This document shows, one piece after another, positions 27,258 to 37,608 of a stretch of 64,000 nucleotides of DNA. Source of the DNA: Bacteroidales bacterium (GTDB lineage: Bacteria; Bacteroidota; Bacteroidia; Bacteroidales; Marinilabiliaceae); the NCBI GenBank assembly GCA_024401295.1, contig JAKSLG010000006.1, positions 1 to 64,000 of the forward strand, read 5' to 3'. The stretch's first letter is position 1, and the number at the start of each line of letters is the position of its first letter. Under the pieces are notes generated by a model. The model was not told the DNA's origin. It was given only the letters and a program-made list of their open reading frames with translations, and searched no databases. The position numbers and the translations under genes were made by a program.

Positions 27258-27296
27258 AAGTCCCGATGGAATAATCTCCATCGGGACTTTATTTTT
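27258..27296. terminator. Terminator of the LRR gene (works toward minus strand)
   Basis: AAGTCCCGATGGA (27258-27270) pairs perfectly with TCCATCGGGACTT (27277-27289) around a 6-nt loop. On the minus strand a long T-run follows, just after the LRR gene stop. The plus side has a shorter T-run. Confidence 0.9.
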
Positions 27297-27316
27297 GACT
27301 TATATAAAACTCCTGA

Positions 27317-30300
27317 TTAGAGTTTCTTTGTCATTTCCGAGCCATCGCTCTGAGTTGTCTTCACAATGTAGATGCCCTTATCGACGCCAAGAGTGATAAC
27401 GCCATAGCCGTCATTGGCTACAGACTCGACAATCTTGCCGCTAAGATCATAAACATCGATTCGCATCGTCTCCTCTGTGACCTCAACAAAGATGTTGTCG
27501 TCGGCCTTCCAAGCACGGAGCGACTTGTTGTTTGACAATGAATTTACGCCATCGACAAGTTCGTCGTCGTCGCCATCGGTGTCGCTACCGCTGCCTTTTG
27601 TGCCTTCCATCTTGACAACGATCGTCTGGTTAGACGTGATGCTCTTCAATGATATCTTGCCATTGTCAGACAGAACATCAAGTGTCTTATCGACACCATT
27701 CACGGTTACTTTCTCGACCTTGCGATTTTCCTCAACTTCGACATAGATGGTATAATCATCTTCATATCCAAGTCTTGCAACAAAACGAGCGCCACTGCCA
27801 ACAGTGTACATTGCCACCTTGTAAACTACCGGCTCATAAGTAACGGCGATTTTTGCATCGGCAGTCATTGCAGGAGTTGTGTAGACACCATTTACAGTTA
27901 CAGAAGATGTAACATTCTGTCCGTTGAATAGAACTTCTGAAATGCAGTAACCTGCATCCGGAACAAATGTGATTGTAGCCGTTGTCTTCTCTTCGAGAGT
28001 TATCGCAGTGCCTGCAACATCGTTGCTTCCCTGCATTACGGTTCCATGACCACCATTGACTGATATTGACAAATCGTAGTACTCGATAGGAGCGAATGTG
28101 ACGCTGAGTTTAGCATCGGCAGTCATTGCTGGCGTTGTATAGTTGCCATTTGCAGCAACCGATGCTGTAACATCCTGTCCGTTGAAAAGAACCTCTGAAA
28201 CCTTGTAGCCTGCATCTGGCACCAAAGTAAAGGTCTCTGTTTTCTTCTCTTCTATTGTAACCACATCACCCGACACATCGTCACTTCCTTGCATAACGAC
28301 ACCATTTCCACCATTGACTGATATTGACAAATCGTATGTCGGAATGACGATTGGAGCATACGTAACACTGATTGTTGCATCAGCAGTTATCGCTGGTGTA
28401 GCGTAATTGCCAGTTGCATCTACCGAGGTTGTAACATCCTGTCCGTCGAAAAGAACCTCTGAAATTGTATAGCCTGCATCTGGCACAAATGAGAGTGTTA
28501 CAATTCTATTCTTTCCAATGGAAAGGGTTGTGCCCGACACGTTGCTGCTTCCACGCATAACCACACCATTTCCGCCATTGACTGATACAGACAAGTCGTA
28601 TGATTCAGCCGGAGTGATTGACTCAATATTGTAGAAGCCAGACCAACCTGTAGCTGAAGAATAGCCAGAATCCTCACCATCTGGAACGAAAAGCACGCAA
28701 TTGCTCTTGTCAACATTCGCAAATGCATTGACGTTTGCAGTCGGAGGCGTTTCTGACAAACTTGTCAGAGATGTCAGTGAACCGTCAAACGCGTATTCTC
28801 CGATACTTGTAACGCCAGCACCCAAAATGGCCGTCTCAACAGGACTTCCGTAGAATGCATACGAACCAATACTTATTCCTGTACCTGAATTATCACTATC
28901 TTCTGCAATTACAACCTCCTTGAGATTATCGCAATATTCAAAAGCATAATTTCCTATCGAGGTAATGCTGCTTGGCAAGGTGACAGATGTCAAACCATCG
29001 CAATCATAAAAGGCTTCGCCTCCTATCGTAGTAACACCTTCTGGTATTGTAACTGATATTAAACCATCGCAATTACTGAAAGCCTCATATCCTATTGATG
29101 TAAGAGTACTTGGCAAAGTAACTGAAGTCAAACCATAGCAATCTTTGAAAGCATACTCTCTTATCGAAGTAACACCTTCTGGTATTGCAACCGAAGTCAA
29201 ACCATTGCACCATGCAAAAGCATCATAACCTATTGAGGTAAGAGTACTAGGCAGGATCAATGACGAGATGTTTTTACATCCATAGAAGTCGTATGAACCT
29301 ACGCTCGTAACACCGCTCTCGATGACGACATTTTCTATCTCTGCATAATACTTGCCCCATGGTGCTGTTGTATAACAATCCCCATTACATGTATTACTAT
29401 ATCCGCCCATGCTACCAGTGCCACTGATGGTCAAGGTCTTGGTTGTCGAATTGTAGGTCCATGCGCAATCGCCTGTCTTACCTCGCAGATCCGAACTGCT
29501 GCCGTCATTATAAAGGTTATTTGATCCGGCTTCAAGATATGCATCAAGAGTTCCGAACGGAATTCTGATATATTCAGCCTTGCATCCATTTATAATATTA
29601 GAAGACAACGAGGATGGCGATGTCGTCTCCATCGTGAACGACTCAAGATTGTCACAATATGCAAAAGCATATTCTCCTACACTGGTAACACTGCTTGGCA
29701 AGGTAACGGATGTCAAACCATTGCACCATGCAAAAGCATAATAACCTATTGATGTAAGAGTACTAGGCAAGATCAATGACGAGATGTTTTTACATCCATA
29801 GAAGTCGTATGAACCTACGCTCGTAACACCGCTCTCGATGACGACACTCTCTATCTCTGCATAGTACTTACCCCATGGTGCTGATGTATAATACCAACCA
29901 TTTACGTTATCGTATGACGTGTCATATCCACCCATGCTACCAGTGCCACTGATTGTCAAGGTCTTGGTTGTCGGATTGTAGACCCATGCGCAATCGCCTG
30001 TCTTGCCTCGCGGATCTGAACTGCTGCCGTCATTATAAAGATTCTCTGATCCGGCTTCGAGATATGCTTCAAAAGTTCCAGATGGAATTCTGATATATTC
30101 AGCCTTGCATCCATTTATGATATTAGAAGACAGCGATGATGGCGATGTCGTCTCCATCGTGAACGACTCAAGATTGTCACAATATGCAAAGGCATAACTT
30201 CCTACCGAGGTGACGTTGCTTGGCAAGGTGACAGATGTCAAACCATCGCAATCATAGAAAGCCTCGGATCCTATTGAAGTGACGCTATTCGGTATCGTAA

Positions 30301-31450
30301 CAGAAGCCAAACCACAATATGCAAAGGCATCGTAATTGATTGATGTAAGAGTGCTTGACAAGGTAACTGACGAGATGTTCTTACATCCATAGAAGTCGTA
30401 CGAACCGACACTCGTAACACCACTCTCGATGACGACATTCTCTATCTCTGCGTAATACTCGCCCCATGGCGCTGATGTATGATACCAACCGTTTACGTTG
30501 TCGTATGAAGTGCCATATCCGCCCATGCTACCAGTGCCACTGATGGTCAAGGTCTTGGTTGTTGTGTTGTAGGTCCATGCGCAATCGCCTGTCTTGCCAT
30601 ACACCAAACCATTATACATAAAGTTATTGTTTGACACACTAGCTGCTTCATAGACATCAATATAGCTCAAATCCGGAATCGTAATTGCGGCTGCTTTTGA
30701 ACCCCAAAGAATTTTATTTCCGAGATATGAAGGAGCGGAACTTTGCATCGACAACGATTCGAGATTATCGCAGTATGCGAATGCATAATCGCCTACACTG
30801 GTCACGCTGCTTGGCAATGTGACAGAGGTCAAACCATCACAACTATAGAAGGCATTTGCGCCAATAGATATAACACTGCTTGGCAAGGTAACGGATGTGA
30901 TTGAACCATTGTCTCTAAACGCATCTGAAAAAACGCCGGTAACCGTATAATAACTACCTTCAGAATAGACCGATGATGGGATACTCAAACTTCCCGACGA
31001 TGATGTAGCGCCACTTACCATAGCCGTTTTTTCCGAACTATCCAACAAATATGTAAAGTCACCAACAGCAACTGGAGCGCACACCTTTATATTAAATATT
31101 CGGCCTTCATCATCACCTCTACTTTCACTTCCATCTTTTGAATAAGAGACAGACAAAGTATGGGTACCCGAAGATGAAAACGCGAATGATTCAGAACCAC
31201 TATATTCTCCACTTCGGCGCACCAACTGGCCGCCATCCAAAGATATCGTCAAAAAGTCATAGTTGCTTTCGCTACTTACAGACCAGTCAAACGACAGAAT
31301 ATCTCCCACATTTGCCGTGATTTCATAGTCGTGAGAAGATGTCGTGTTATGAGCATCTTGATTGTCCGACACCCAATCGTCATAGGTGGCGGCACGAGCT
31401 CCTATGGCACAAAAAAAGGCCATCAAAGCACTTAGAATTAGTTTTTTCAT
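27317..31450 (-). CDS. BspA-like leucine-rich-repeat surface protein with T9SS sorting domain
   Basis: A 1,377-residue secreted protein. It has a signal peptide (1-20), a beta-sandwich region up to about residue 130 ('ISLDGGQL', 'SGTHTLSVSY'), and then many LRR_5 repeats of the BspA/Treponema type ('LTSVTLPSSVTSVGDYAFAYC'-like units broken by variation). Three larger blocks beginning 'GKTGDCAW-YN', near residues 283, 480 and 656, interrupt the LRRs. Three tandem units of about 87 residues (about 951-1208, 'YDLS-SVNGG-G-VM-GS') resemble InlB B-type repeats. The last 75 residues ('DVYDLSGKIVE', 'GIYIVKT') form a type A T9SS sorting domain, so it is probably displayed on the cell surface. BspA relatives bind host or matrix proteins; the ligand here is unknown. 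Confidence 0.88.
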   Translation of the reverse strand: MKKLILSALMAFFCAIGARAATYDDWVSDNQDAHNTTSSHDYEITANVGDILSFDWSVSSESNYDFLTISLDGGQLVRRSGEYSGSESFAFSSSGTHTLSVSYSKDGSESRGDDEGRIFNIKVCAPVAVGDFTYLLDSSEKTAMVSGATSSSGSLSIPSSVYSEGSYYTVTGVFSDAFRDNGSITSVTLPSSVISIGANAFYSCDGLTSVTLPSSVTSVGDYAFAYCDNLESLSMQSSAPSYLGNKILWGSKAAAITIPDLSYIDVYEAASVSNNNFMYNGLVYGKTGDCAWTYNTTTKTLTISGTGSMGGYGTSYDNVNGWYHTSAPWGEYYAEIENVVIESGVTSVGSYDFYGCKNISSVTLSSTLTSINYDAFAYCGLASVTIPNSVTSIGSEAFYDCDGLTSVTLPSNVTSVGSYAFAYCDNLESFTMETTSPSSLSSNIINGCKAEYIRIPSGTFEAYLEAGSENLYNDGSSSDPRGKTGDCAWVYNPTTKTLTISGTGSMGGYDTSYDNVNGWYYTSAPWGKYYAEIESVVIESGVTSVGSYDFYGCKNISSLILPSTLTSIGYYAFAWCNGLTSVTLPSSVTSVGEYAFAYCDNLESFTMETTSPSSLSSNIINGCKAEYIRIPFGTLDAYLEAGSNNLYNDGSSSDLRGKTGDCAWTYNSTTKTLTISGTGSMGGYSNTCNGDCYTTAPWGKYYAEIENVVIESGVTSVGSYDFYGCKNISSLILPSTLTSIGYDAFAWCNGLTSVAIPEGVTSIREYAFKDCYGLTSVTLPSTLTSIGYEAFSNCDGLISVTIPEGVTTIGGEAFYDCDGLTSVTLPSSITSIGNYAFEYCDNLKEVVIAEDSDNSGTGISIGSYAFYGSPVETAILGAGVTSIGEYAFDGSLTSLTSLSETPPTANVNAFANVDKSNCVLFVPDGEDSGYSSATGWSGFYNIESITPAESYDLSVSVNGGNGVVMRGSSNVSGTTLSIGKNRIVTLSFVPDAGYTISEVLFDGQDVTTSVDATGNYATPAITADATISVTYAPIVIPTYDLSISVNGGNGVVMQGSDDVSGDVVTIEEKKTETFTLVPDAGYKVSEVLFNGQDVTASVAANGNYTTPAMTADAKLSVTFAPIEYYDLSISVNGGHGTVMQGSNDVAGTAITLEEKTTATITFVPDAGYCISEVLFNGQNVTSSVTVNGVYTTPAMTADAKIAVTYEPVVYKVAMYTVGSGARFVARLGYEDDYTIYVEVEENRKVEKVTVNGVDKTLDVLSDNGKISLKSITSNQTIVVKMEGTKGSGSDTDGDDDELVDGVNSLSNNKSLRAWKADDNIFVEVTEETMRIDVYDLSGKIVESVANDGYGVITLGVDKGIYIVKTTQSDGSEMTKKL
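27835..28600 (-). repeat. Three tandem 87-codon repeats (InlB B-like)
   Basis: Three successive units of about 260 nt encode 'YDLS-SVNGG' through 'TADA--SVT'. Long stretches are near-identical at the DNA level, for example around 'ccattgactgatattgaca'. A fourth, shortened unit may follow toward 27700. Confidence 0.75.
29221..29490 (-). repeat. LRR-gene long repeat, copy 3
   Basis: About 270 nt coding for an LRR tail, 'YGCKNISSLILP' and the following 'GKTGDCAW' block. It is nearly identical to 29739-30020 over the first 150 nt and similar to 30330-30602. Confidence 0.8.
29739..30020 (-). repeat. LRR-gene long repeat, copy 2
   Basis: This is the second copy of the unit described at 29221-29490. 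Identity is high enough to permit recombination between the copies. Confidence 0.8.
30330..30602 (-). repeat. LRR-gene long repeat, copy 1
   Basis: First copy in coding order, more diverged than the other two but with the same module order. Confidence 0.75.
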
Positions 31451-31590
31451 TTTTATTGTTTTTCTTAAACTTTCAATTTAAACGTCCTGATAATAAAAGG
31501 ACAACATACAAAACTTGGACTTAAGAATTTTGTAGGTATCTGTCTCGATTGTCTCAATACTTCATAGGCGCCATATTTAACATTTTTCAG

Positions 31591-31598
31591 CAAATATA
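31591..31598 (-). promoter_or_regulatory. Probable -7 box for the LRR gene
   Basis: The minus strand reads TATATTTG. Transcription from here would leave an untranslated leader of about 135 nt, which contains a small hairpin GTCCT / AGGAC at 31484-31502. No TTG is at the expected -33 position. Confidence 0.4.
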
Positions 31599-31624
31599 GT
31601 AAAAGTTCTTAAAAAATGTATTTC

Positions 31625-31644
31625 AAGCTCTGAATTTTGAGCTT
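31625..31644 (-). terminator. Weak terminator-like hairpin after the MFS gene
   Basis: AAGCTC and GAGCTT pair around an 8-nt loop. On the minus strand a T-run follows about 8 nt later. The hairpin overlaps the MFS stop codon. The stem is short. Confidence 0.35.
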
Positions 31645-32873
31645 TAAGACTTAAGTTCCCTATAAATCAAAGGGACAACCAACATTCCGGGAATGCAGCA
31701 CACCAGGACATAGACAAAGAAATGGGCATAGCCCAGATATTGCTCGACATAGCCACTGATCATGCCTGGCAACATCATTCCGAGAGCCATAAAACCAGTA
31801 CAAAGCGCATAATGTGCCGTCTTGTACTCGCCTTGTGAAAAATGAATCAGATAGAGTGTAAAAGCGGTGAAGCCAAAGCCGTAGCCAAGCTGCTCGACAG
31901 CAACGCATGAGCACACAACTGCAAAATTCGAAGGCTGAACCATCGCAAGAAACACATAGACAAGGTTTGGAACATTCATTGCCATAACCATCGGCCAAAG
32001 CCAACGCTTAAGACCATTTCGCGAAGCGGCGACACCACCCAACAGCCCACCTAAAAGCAAAGCGATGACGCCAACAGTTCCGTATATAAATCCGACTTGT
32101 TCGTTATTCATGCCAAGCCCACCGGCAGATATATCATCAAGCAAGAATGGAGATGCCATCTTCGAGAGCTGCGCCTCGCCAAGACGGAATGTCAAGATAA
32201 AAAGCATTGCAACAACAATCTCTTTTTTCTTGAAAAAAGTAATGAATACATCCTTGGTCTGAACAATGCTCCGGCCGACATTGTTCTCAGAGACCTTTGG
32301 CAATGCAAATCTGTGATAAATAGCCAAAGAAAGCATAAGCACAGCAATGGCAACAAAAACAAGACACCAGGCCATGCGCATATCGCCTAAACATCTGTTC
32401 AGCAAGCCTGCGGCCATAACAATCAGACCCTGACCGACAACCATCGCAATGCGATAGAATATATTGCGAACTCCGACAAAAAATGATTGTTGCTCCTCAT
32501 CCTGTGCAAGCATGTAGAAACCATCCGCAGCAATGTCGTGCGTAGCTGAAGCAAAAGCTAACAGCCAAAAAATTGCAATCGTTGACTGAAAAAAGAGTCC
32601 TCCGGGCAAAAACAATGCAATAGATGCGAAGCCAGCTCCCAATAGAGTCTGCATAGTCACAATCCACCATCGTTTGGTTTTCATCAAATCGACAAATGGG
32701 CTCCACAATGGCTTGATAACCCATGGAAGATAGAACCAGCTGGTGTAGAAAGCAATATCTGCATTCGACACGCCAAGGTTCTTATACATTATGGCCGAAA
32801 CAGTTATGACTATAACATATGGGAGTCCTTCTGCAAAATAGAGACTAGGCACCCAATACCATCCTTTATTCAT
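31644..32873 (-). CDS. MFS transporter, AmpG-like
   Basis: This 409-residue inner-membrane protein has 12 likely membrane segments. The start 'WVPSLYFAEGLPYVIV' and 'DIAFYTSWFYLPWVIKPLWSPFVD' match the AmpG/permease branch of the major facilitator superfamily, whose best known members import muropeptides for cell-wall recycling. 'ASATHDIAADGFYM' is another conserved block. The position after rimP-nusA-infB is separated from infB by a terminator, so it is probably expressed on its own. The substrate is inferred from the family only. Confidence 0.85.
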   Translation of the reverse strand: MNKGWYWVPSLYFAEGLPYVIVITVSAIMYKNLGVSNADIAFYTSWFYLPWVIKPLWSPFVDLMKTKRWWIVTMQTLLGAGFASIALFLPGGLFFQSTIAIFWLLAFASATHDIAADGFYMLAQDEEQQSFFVGVRNIFYRIAMVVGQGLIVMAAGLLNRCLGDMRMAWCLVFVAIAVLMLSLAIYHRFALPKVSENNVGRSIVQTKDVFITFFKKKEIVVAMLFILTFRLGEAQLSKMASPFLLDDISAGGLGMNNEQVGFIYGTVGVIALLLGGLLGGVAASRNGLKRWLWPMVMAMNVPNLVYVFLAMVQPSNFAVVCSCVAVEQLGYGFGFTAFTLYLIHFSQGEYKTAHYALCTGFMALGMMLPGMISGYVEQYLGYAHFFVYVLVCCIPGMLVVPLIYRELKS

Positions 32874-32882
32874 CTTGCACCA

Positions 32883-32928
32883 TATAAAAGGAACGAGCCT
32901 ACTATCGTTGTATCGCAGCAGGCTCGTT
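32883..32928 (-). terminator. Terminator after infB
   Basis: On the minus strand AACGAGCCT pairs with AGGCTCGTT (9 bp) around a 19-nt loop, followed by CCTTTTA. It separates the rimP-nusA-infB unit from the MFS gene. Confidence 0.7.
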
Positions 32929-32952
32929 ATATTCCGAAAATCTTATCTCTTA

Positions 32953-35733
32953 TCAGAGTTTACGTGAGATCTCAATTTCCTCGTATGCCTCGAGAATATC
33001 ACCAACCAAGATATCGTTGAAGTTGTTGATAGCGAGACCACAGTCGAGACCTGCAGCAACCTCCTTTGCATCGTCCTTGAAGCGCTTGAGAGATGCAAGC
33101 TCACCTGTAAAGACTACGATACCATCACGAATGACACGTACCTTTGACTTGCTCTTGACCTTACCTTCGTTGACGAAGCAGCCTGCGATAGTACCGACCT
33201 TAGAAATCTTGAATGTCTCACGAACTTCGACGTTACCAGTAACCTGCTCCTTGATTTCAGGAGAAAGCATACCTTCCATAGCGTCCTTGAGTTCTTCGAT
33301 AGCATCGTAGATGACTGAGTAGAGTCGTATATCAATTTCCTCACGTTCCGCAAGTTTGCGAGCTTCGCCTGAAGGACGAACCTGGAAACCGATGATGATA
33401 GCGTTGGAAGCTGCTGCGAGGTTGACGTCGGCTTCGGAGATTTGACCCACGCCTGAGTGAACGACTTCAACCTGAATCTCTTCGGTAGAGAGCTTCTGAA
33501 GTGATTCGCTAAGAGCCTGTACGGAACCGTCGAAGTCAGCCTTGACGATAATGTTGAGCTGCTGGAAATTGCCGATAGCTAGACGGCGACCGATTTCGTC
33601 GAGAGTAAGATGCTTGTGTGTGCGCTTCTGCTGCTCGCGGATAAGCTGGTCGCGTTTGTTGGCAACCTCTTTGGCTTCCCTTTCATCGGCGAAGACGTTG
33701 AACTTTTCACCAGCGGTTGGTGCACCGTTGAGACCAAGTACAAGTACTGGCTCTGAAGGTCCAGCCTTATCAACCTTCTGGTTACGTTCGTTGAACATTG
33801 CCTTGATGCGGCCATAGTTGGAACCACAGACAACCATATCGCCGACGCGGAGAGTACCATTGCTTACGAGAAGAGTTGCGATGTATCCGCGACCCTTGTC
33901 GAGTGAGGACTCGATAACATTACCGACAGCTGCACGGTTAGGGTTGGCCTTGAGTTCGAGGAGGTCGGCTTCGAGGAGGACCTTGTCGAGGAGTTTGTCG
34001 ACGTTGAGTCCCTTCTTGGCAGATATTTCCTGGCACTGGTATTTACCTCCCCATTCCTCAACGAGGTAGTTCATGTTGGCGAGTGCCTCACGAATCTTAT
34101 CAGGGTTGGCGCCTGGCTTATCAATCTTGTTTATGGCGAAGATGATAGGCACATTGGCAGCGGCTGCGTGATTGATTGCCTCGACAGTCTGTGGCATGAC
34201 GCTGTCGTCAGCTGCCACGATGATGATTGCAACGTCGGTCACCTGAGCACCACGGGCACGCATGGCTGTGAAGGCTTCGTGACCTGGGGTGTCGAGGAAT
34301 GTGATGTGACGGCCGTTTTCGAGAGTCACGTTGTAGGCACCGATGTGCTGTGTGATACCACCGGCCTCACCAGAGATAACGTTGGTATTACGGATATGGT
34401 CGAGGAGGGAAGTCTTACCGTGGTCGACATGACCCATGACGGTCACGATAGGAGGGCGCTCTTCGAGATCTGCTTCGTCGTCAATGATTTCTTCTTCAGC
34501 AGATGCTACTTCTACGCTTACGAACTCGACCTTGAAACCGAATTCTTCGGCAACGATGGCCATTGACTCTGCGTCGAGACGCTGGTTGATAGAAACGAGA
34601 GTGCCGAGAGACATGAATGTGCCGATAACCTGGTTGACAGGTACGTCCATCATTGCAGCAAGTTCACTAGTAGTAACGAACTCAGTAACCTTGAGAATCT
34701 TCTTCTCTGCCTCCATTCGCTCTTCCTCTTCAGCGCGTCGCTGTGAGAGTTCCTCTCGCTTGTCGCGACGGTGCTTAGAGTGCTGACTCTTTGCTCCCTT
34801 CGCAGTCAGACGTGCGAGGGTCTCTTTAACCTCTCTCTGTACGTCTTCCTCGCTAATCTCTTGATGCTGAGGGCGTTTATTCTTCTTATCCTTCTTGCCG
34901 CCACCTTGCTGCTGCTGGTTGCCATTATTGCCACCGCCTTGTTGCTGCTTGAAGTTATCCTTCTTGCCACCACCCTGCTGCTGGTTGCCATTGTTGCCAC
35001 CATTATTGTTGCCGTTCTGCTGTTTCTTCTGCTGACGGTCCTTGTTGATGGCATTATTCACCTGCTTCATTGTGCTTGGTGAATTGAGGTCAACACGCTC
35101 GTGGTTATTCTCTATGCGCTGGCGCTTTTTCTTATCTTTCTTATTGTTGCGGCCATACGATGATTCGCTCTTGTCTGTTGGCAATTCAATTTTGCCAAGG
35201 ACAACTGGTCCGCTCAATTTCTGAGTATTAGAAGGGCGGAATACATCCTCCTTCCTCTCTTCTGTGGTTTTTTCGTTGACCACAGATTCATTCTTAACTA
35301 CCGGTGCAGCTGACTTCTGCTCTGCCTGAACTGGCTTTTCCTGCTTAGGCTGAGCAGCAGCAGGCTTTTGCTCCTGATGCTTCTGCTCCTGCGGTTTCTT
35401 ATTGCCACCCAAGTCAATCTTGCCGACGACCTTTGGAGCCTTGATCGGATCAGGGTTAACAAGCGTCACCTCTTCCGAAGGCTGCATCACAATAGTCTCT
35501 TTCTTCTGCTTATGTTTTTGTTCCTCGCCAATCTGCTCGGCCTGTTTCTTGAGATTCTGGTCTTTTGCAAAGGCCTTCTCCAGCATCACGCAGTAATCGT
35601 ATGGAACTTTTGTATTCGGGGTGATATCCTCGTCATAGCCATTCTTCTTCAAAAAATCGGTTATTGTGTTGAAGCCAACGCTCAACTCATTAGCCAATTT
35701 GCTGACTCTTTTTCCTTCTGTACCTTCTGCCAT
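32953..35733 (-). CDS. infB: Translation initiation factor IF-2
   Basis: IF-2 is the GTPase that brings fMet-tRNA to the 30S subunit. The 926-residue protein has an N-terminal helical IF2N domain (1-55), a long low-complexity region (about 75-330), and then the G domain with G1 'GHVDHGKT' near residue 433, 'DTPGHEAF' and 'NKID'. Domains II, III and IV follow. The low-complexity part is very rich in Gln, Asn, Gly and Lys, with several runs of the type '[11 protein letters not shown]'. It is the third gene of a unit with rimP and nusA, 75 nt after nusA. Confidence 0.97.
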   Translation of the reverse strand: MAEGTEGKRVSKLANELSVGFNTITDFLKKNGYDEDITPNTKVPYDYCVMLEKAFAKDQNLKKQAEQIGEEQKHKQKKETIVMQPSEEVTLVNPDPIKAPKVVGKIDLGGNKKPQEQKHQEQKPAAAQPKQEKPVQAEQKSAAPVVKNESVVNEKTTEERKEDVFRPSNTQKLSGPVVLGKIELPTDKSESSYGRNNKKDKKKRQRIENNHERVDLNSPSTMKQVNNAINKDRQQKKQQNGNNNGGNNGNQQQGGGKKDNFKQQQGGGNNGNQQQQGGGKKDKKNKRPQHQEISEEDVQREVKETLARLTAKGAKSQHSKHRRDKREELSQRRAEEEERMEAEKKILKVTEFVTTSELAAMMDVPVNQVIGTFMSLGTLVSINQRLDAESMAIVAEEFGFKVEFVSVEVASAEEEIIDDEADLEERPPIVTVMGHVDHGKTSLLDHIRNTNVISGEAGGITQHIGAYNVTLENGRHITFLDTPGHEAFTAMRARGAQVTDVAIIIVAADDSVMPQTVEAINHAAAANVPIIFAINKIDKPGANPDKIREALANMNYLVEEWGGKYQCQEISAKKGLNVDKLLDKVLLEADLLELKANPNRAAVGNVIESSLDKGRGYIATLLVSNGTLRVGDMVVCGSNYGRIKAMFNERNQKVDKAGPSEPVLVLGLNGAPTAGEKFNVFADEREAKEVANKRDQLIREQQKRTHKHLTLDEIGRRLAIGNFQQLNIIVKADFDGSVQALSESLQKLSTEEIQVEVVHSGVGQISEADVNLAAASNAIIIGFQVRPSGEARKLAEREEIDIRLYSVIYDAIEELKDAMEGMLSPEIKEQVTGNVEVRETFKISKVGTIAGCFVNEGKVKSKSKVRVIRDGIVVFTGELASLKRFKDDAKEVAAGLDCGLAINNFNDILVGDILEAYEEIEISRKL

Positions 35734-35808
35734 TTTATTTCCTTATTTACGTTCGACAAATGCCACCTCCGTTCCATCCCTGCACCGAGGCGGCGATTCA
35801 CACCGCTA

Positions 35809-37044
35809 TCATTCGAATTCGGCTTTCAAAATCGACAGCACGTCGGCTATCGTCTCCTCTTCGAGGTCCGTGCGGCGCAAAAGCTCGTCACGTCCGAGTT
35901 CAAGAACAGACTTGGCTGTGTCGCAACCAACGGCCTTAAGCGCGTCGATTACCCACTCGTCAATCTCATCTGCGAACTCATCGAGCTGAACATCTTCCTC
36001 GCCCTCGCTCTGCTCACGGAACACATCAATCTCGTAGCCACAAAGCTGCATTGCAAGCTTAATATTGCTACCAGCCTTACCAATGGCAAGCGAAACCTGA
36101 TCGGCATCGAGATATACATCAGCATGCTGACGCTCTGAATCAATTCTGATGCTGTTAATCTTTGCAGGGTTAAGAGCTCGCTGGATATAAAGCTGCATGT
36201 TTGTCGTGTAGTTGATCACGTCGATATTCTCGTTGCGAAGCTCACGAACGATGCTGTGGATACGCGAACCCTTCATGCCGACGCATGCACCTACTGGGTC
36301 GATGCGGTCGTCATACGACTCAACGGCAACCTTAGCTCTCTCGCCTGGCATGCGAACAATCTTCTTGATTGTAATCAAGCCATCGAAGATCTCTGGAACT
36401 TCGCTCTCGAAAAGGCGCTCGAGGAATACTGGCGAAATACGTGAAAGGATGATGAGAGGATTGTTATTCTTGATTTCCACACGAACAACAACAGCACGCA
36501 ACGTGTCGCCCTTACGGAAGAAATCACTAGGAATCTGCTCTGATTTTGGCAGGATAAGGTCGTTGCCTTCCTCATCGCGCACAAGCACCTCGCGCTTCCA
36601 TGTCTGATAAACTTCACCGACAACGATCTGACCGATACGGTCCTTGTAGAGCTGGTAGATATTATCCTTCTCGAGTTCCATAATCGTTCCCGAAAGCTGC
36701 TGACGGAGAGCAAGAATTGCACGACGGCCAAAATCCTTCATCGGAACGGCGTCTGTAACCTCCTCACCGATTTCGAAGTCATTGTCAATCTTCTTCGCAT
36801 CTGCCAAAGCAATCTGCGTGTTTGGATCTTCAACCTTGCCATCTTCTACGACGATGCGGTTACGCCAGATCTCACAATCACCCTTGTCGGTGTTGATGAT
36901 GACGTTGTAGTTCTTGTCTGTTCCGTATGTCTTGACAAGAATGCTTCTGAAGGCATCTTCCAGAATGCGAATCAATGTCGCACGGTCGATGTTCTTCATC
37001 TCCTTGAATTCAGCGAATGTGTCTATCAGATTAATCTTTTCCAT
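35809..37044 (-). CDS. nusA: Transcription termination/antitermination factor NusA
   Basis: NusA binds RNA polymerase and RNA and modulates pausing, termination and antitermination. Its 411 residues comprise the N-terminal polymerase-binding domain, an S1 domain (about 130-200, 'GQIVVGEVYQTWKREVLVRDE'), two KH domains (about 205-345, 'GACVGMKGSRIHSIVRELRNE' split here by variation and 'AIGKAGSNIKLA') and a short acidic C-terminal segment. The tandem C-terminal acidic repeats of E. coli NusA are missing, as in most non-proteobacteria. It is between rimP (15 nt upstream) and infB. Confidence 0.96.
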   Translation of the reverse strand: MEKINLIDTFAEFKEMKNIDRATLIRILEDAFRSILVKTYGTDKNYNVIINTDKGDCEIWRNRIVVEDGKVEDPNTQIALADAKKIDNDFEIGEEVTDAVPMKDFGRRAILALRQQLSGTIMELEKDNIYQLYKDRIGQIVVGEVYQTWKREVLVRDEEGNDLILPKSEQIPSDFFRKGDTLRAVVVRVEIKNNNPLIILSRISPVFLERLFESEVPEIFDGLITIKKIVRMPGERAKVAVESYDDRIDPVGACVGMKGSRIHSIVRELRNENIDVINYTTNMQLYIQRALNPAKINSIRIDSERQHADVYLDADQVSLAIGKAGSNIKLAMQLCGYEIDVFREQSEGEEDVQLDEFADEIDEWVIDALKAVGCDTAKSVLELGRDELLRRTDLEEETIADVLSILKAEFE

Positions 37045-37059
37045 ATCTCGCTTAATTTC

Positions 37060-37527
37060 TTATTTGAATGATATTATGTCTTTAACTTTTTTTACTTCAC
37101 TATATGCGAATCGGTAGTGATTGCGGACCATCTGTTTTTTCTTTTGTCCCTCAACCTCAACACGTTCGTCGATGTCGGCTTCAAAACCATCTGCATCAGC
37201 AGCGGTCAAGACACCATTCTTGTGCGAGCCATTGGCAAACGTAATCTCAATCTCGTTGCCCAGATTCTTTTCATACTGCCCAAGAACCTTCAGCTCACAT
37301 CCGATACCTGCCGACGAAACTTCAATCTCGAAATCCTCTTTATCACGGTCGAGACCCGCCTCGATGAGATGCGACAACTCGATGCAGTAGTCTATATCCA
37401 CACCGGTCTTGCGATCAACCACAAGTCGGATGCTGTTGTCGTTACTGACATTCAGTTCAACAATGAAAACTCCGTCTGCGGCAATTTTGTCGGCAATAAT
37501 TTTCTCAATAACTTCTGACTCAATCAT
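37060..37527 (-). CDS. rimP: Ribosome maturation factor RimP
   Basis: RimP acts in 30S subunit assembly. The frame is open to 37611, but the ATG at 37525-37527 gives the family-typical start 'MIESEVIEKI' and 155 residues. It also leaves the attenuator-like hairpin at 37556-37580 in the untranslated leader. The block 'DYCIELSHLIEAGLDRD' followed by 'FEIEVSSAGI' is characteristic. It is first in the rimP-nusA-infB unit, a conserved bacterial order. Confidence 0.93.
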   Translation of the reverse strand: MIESEVIEKIIADKIAADGVFIVELNVSNDNSIRLVVDRKTGVDIDYCIELSHLIEAGLDRDKEDFEIEVSSAGIGCELKVLGQYEKNLGNEIEITFANGSHKNGVLTAADADGFEADIDERVEVEGQKKKQMVRNHYRFAYSEVKKVKDIISFK

Positions 37528-37555
37528 TTTATGTTCGATTGACTGAAATAAATAA

Positions 37556-37580
37556 GGAGACCCTTCTGTGAAAAGTCCCC
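37556..37580 (-). promoter_or_regulatory. Attenuator-like hairpin in the rimP leader
   Basis: On the minus strand an 11-bp stem, GGGGACTTTTC with GAAGGGTCTCC (three G-U pairs), closes an ACA loop and is followed by TTATTTATTT. A smaller hairpin TACAT / ATGTA (37581-37593) sits just before it. Both lie between the promoter and the rimP start, so premature termination or anti-termination is possible. Confidence 0.5.
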
Positions 37581-37608
37581 TACATTCGATGTAAACTATT
37601 TTCGATTG

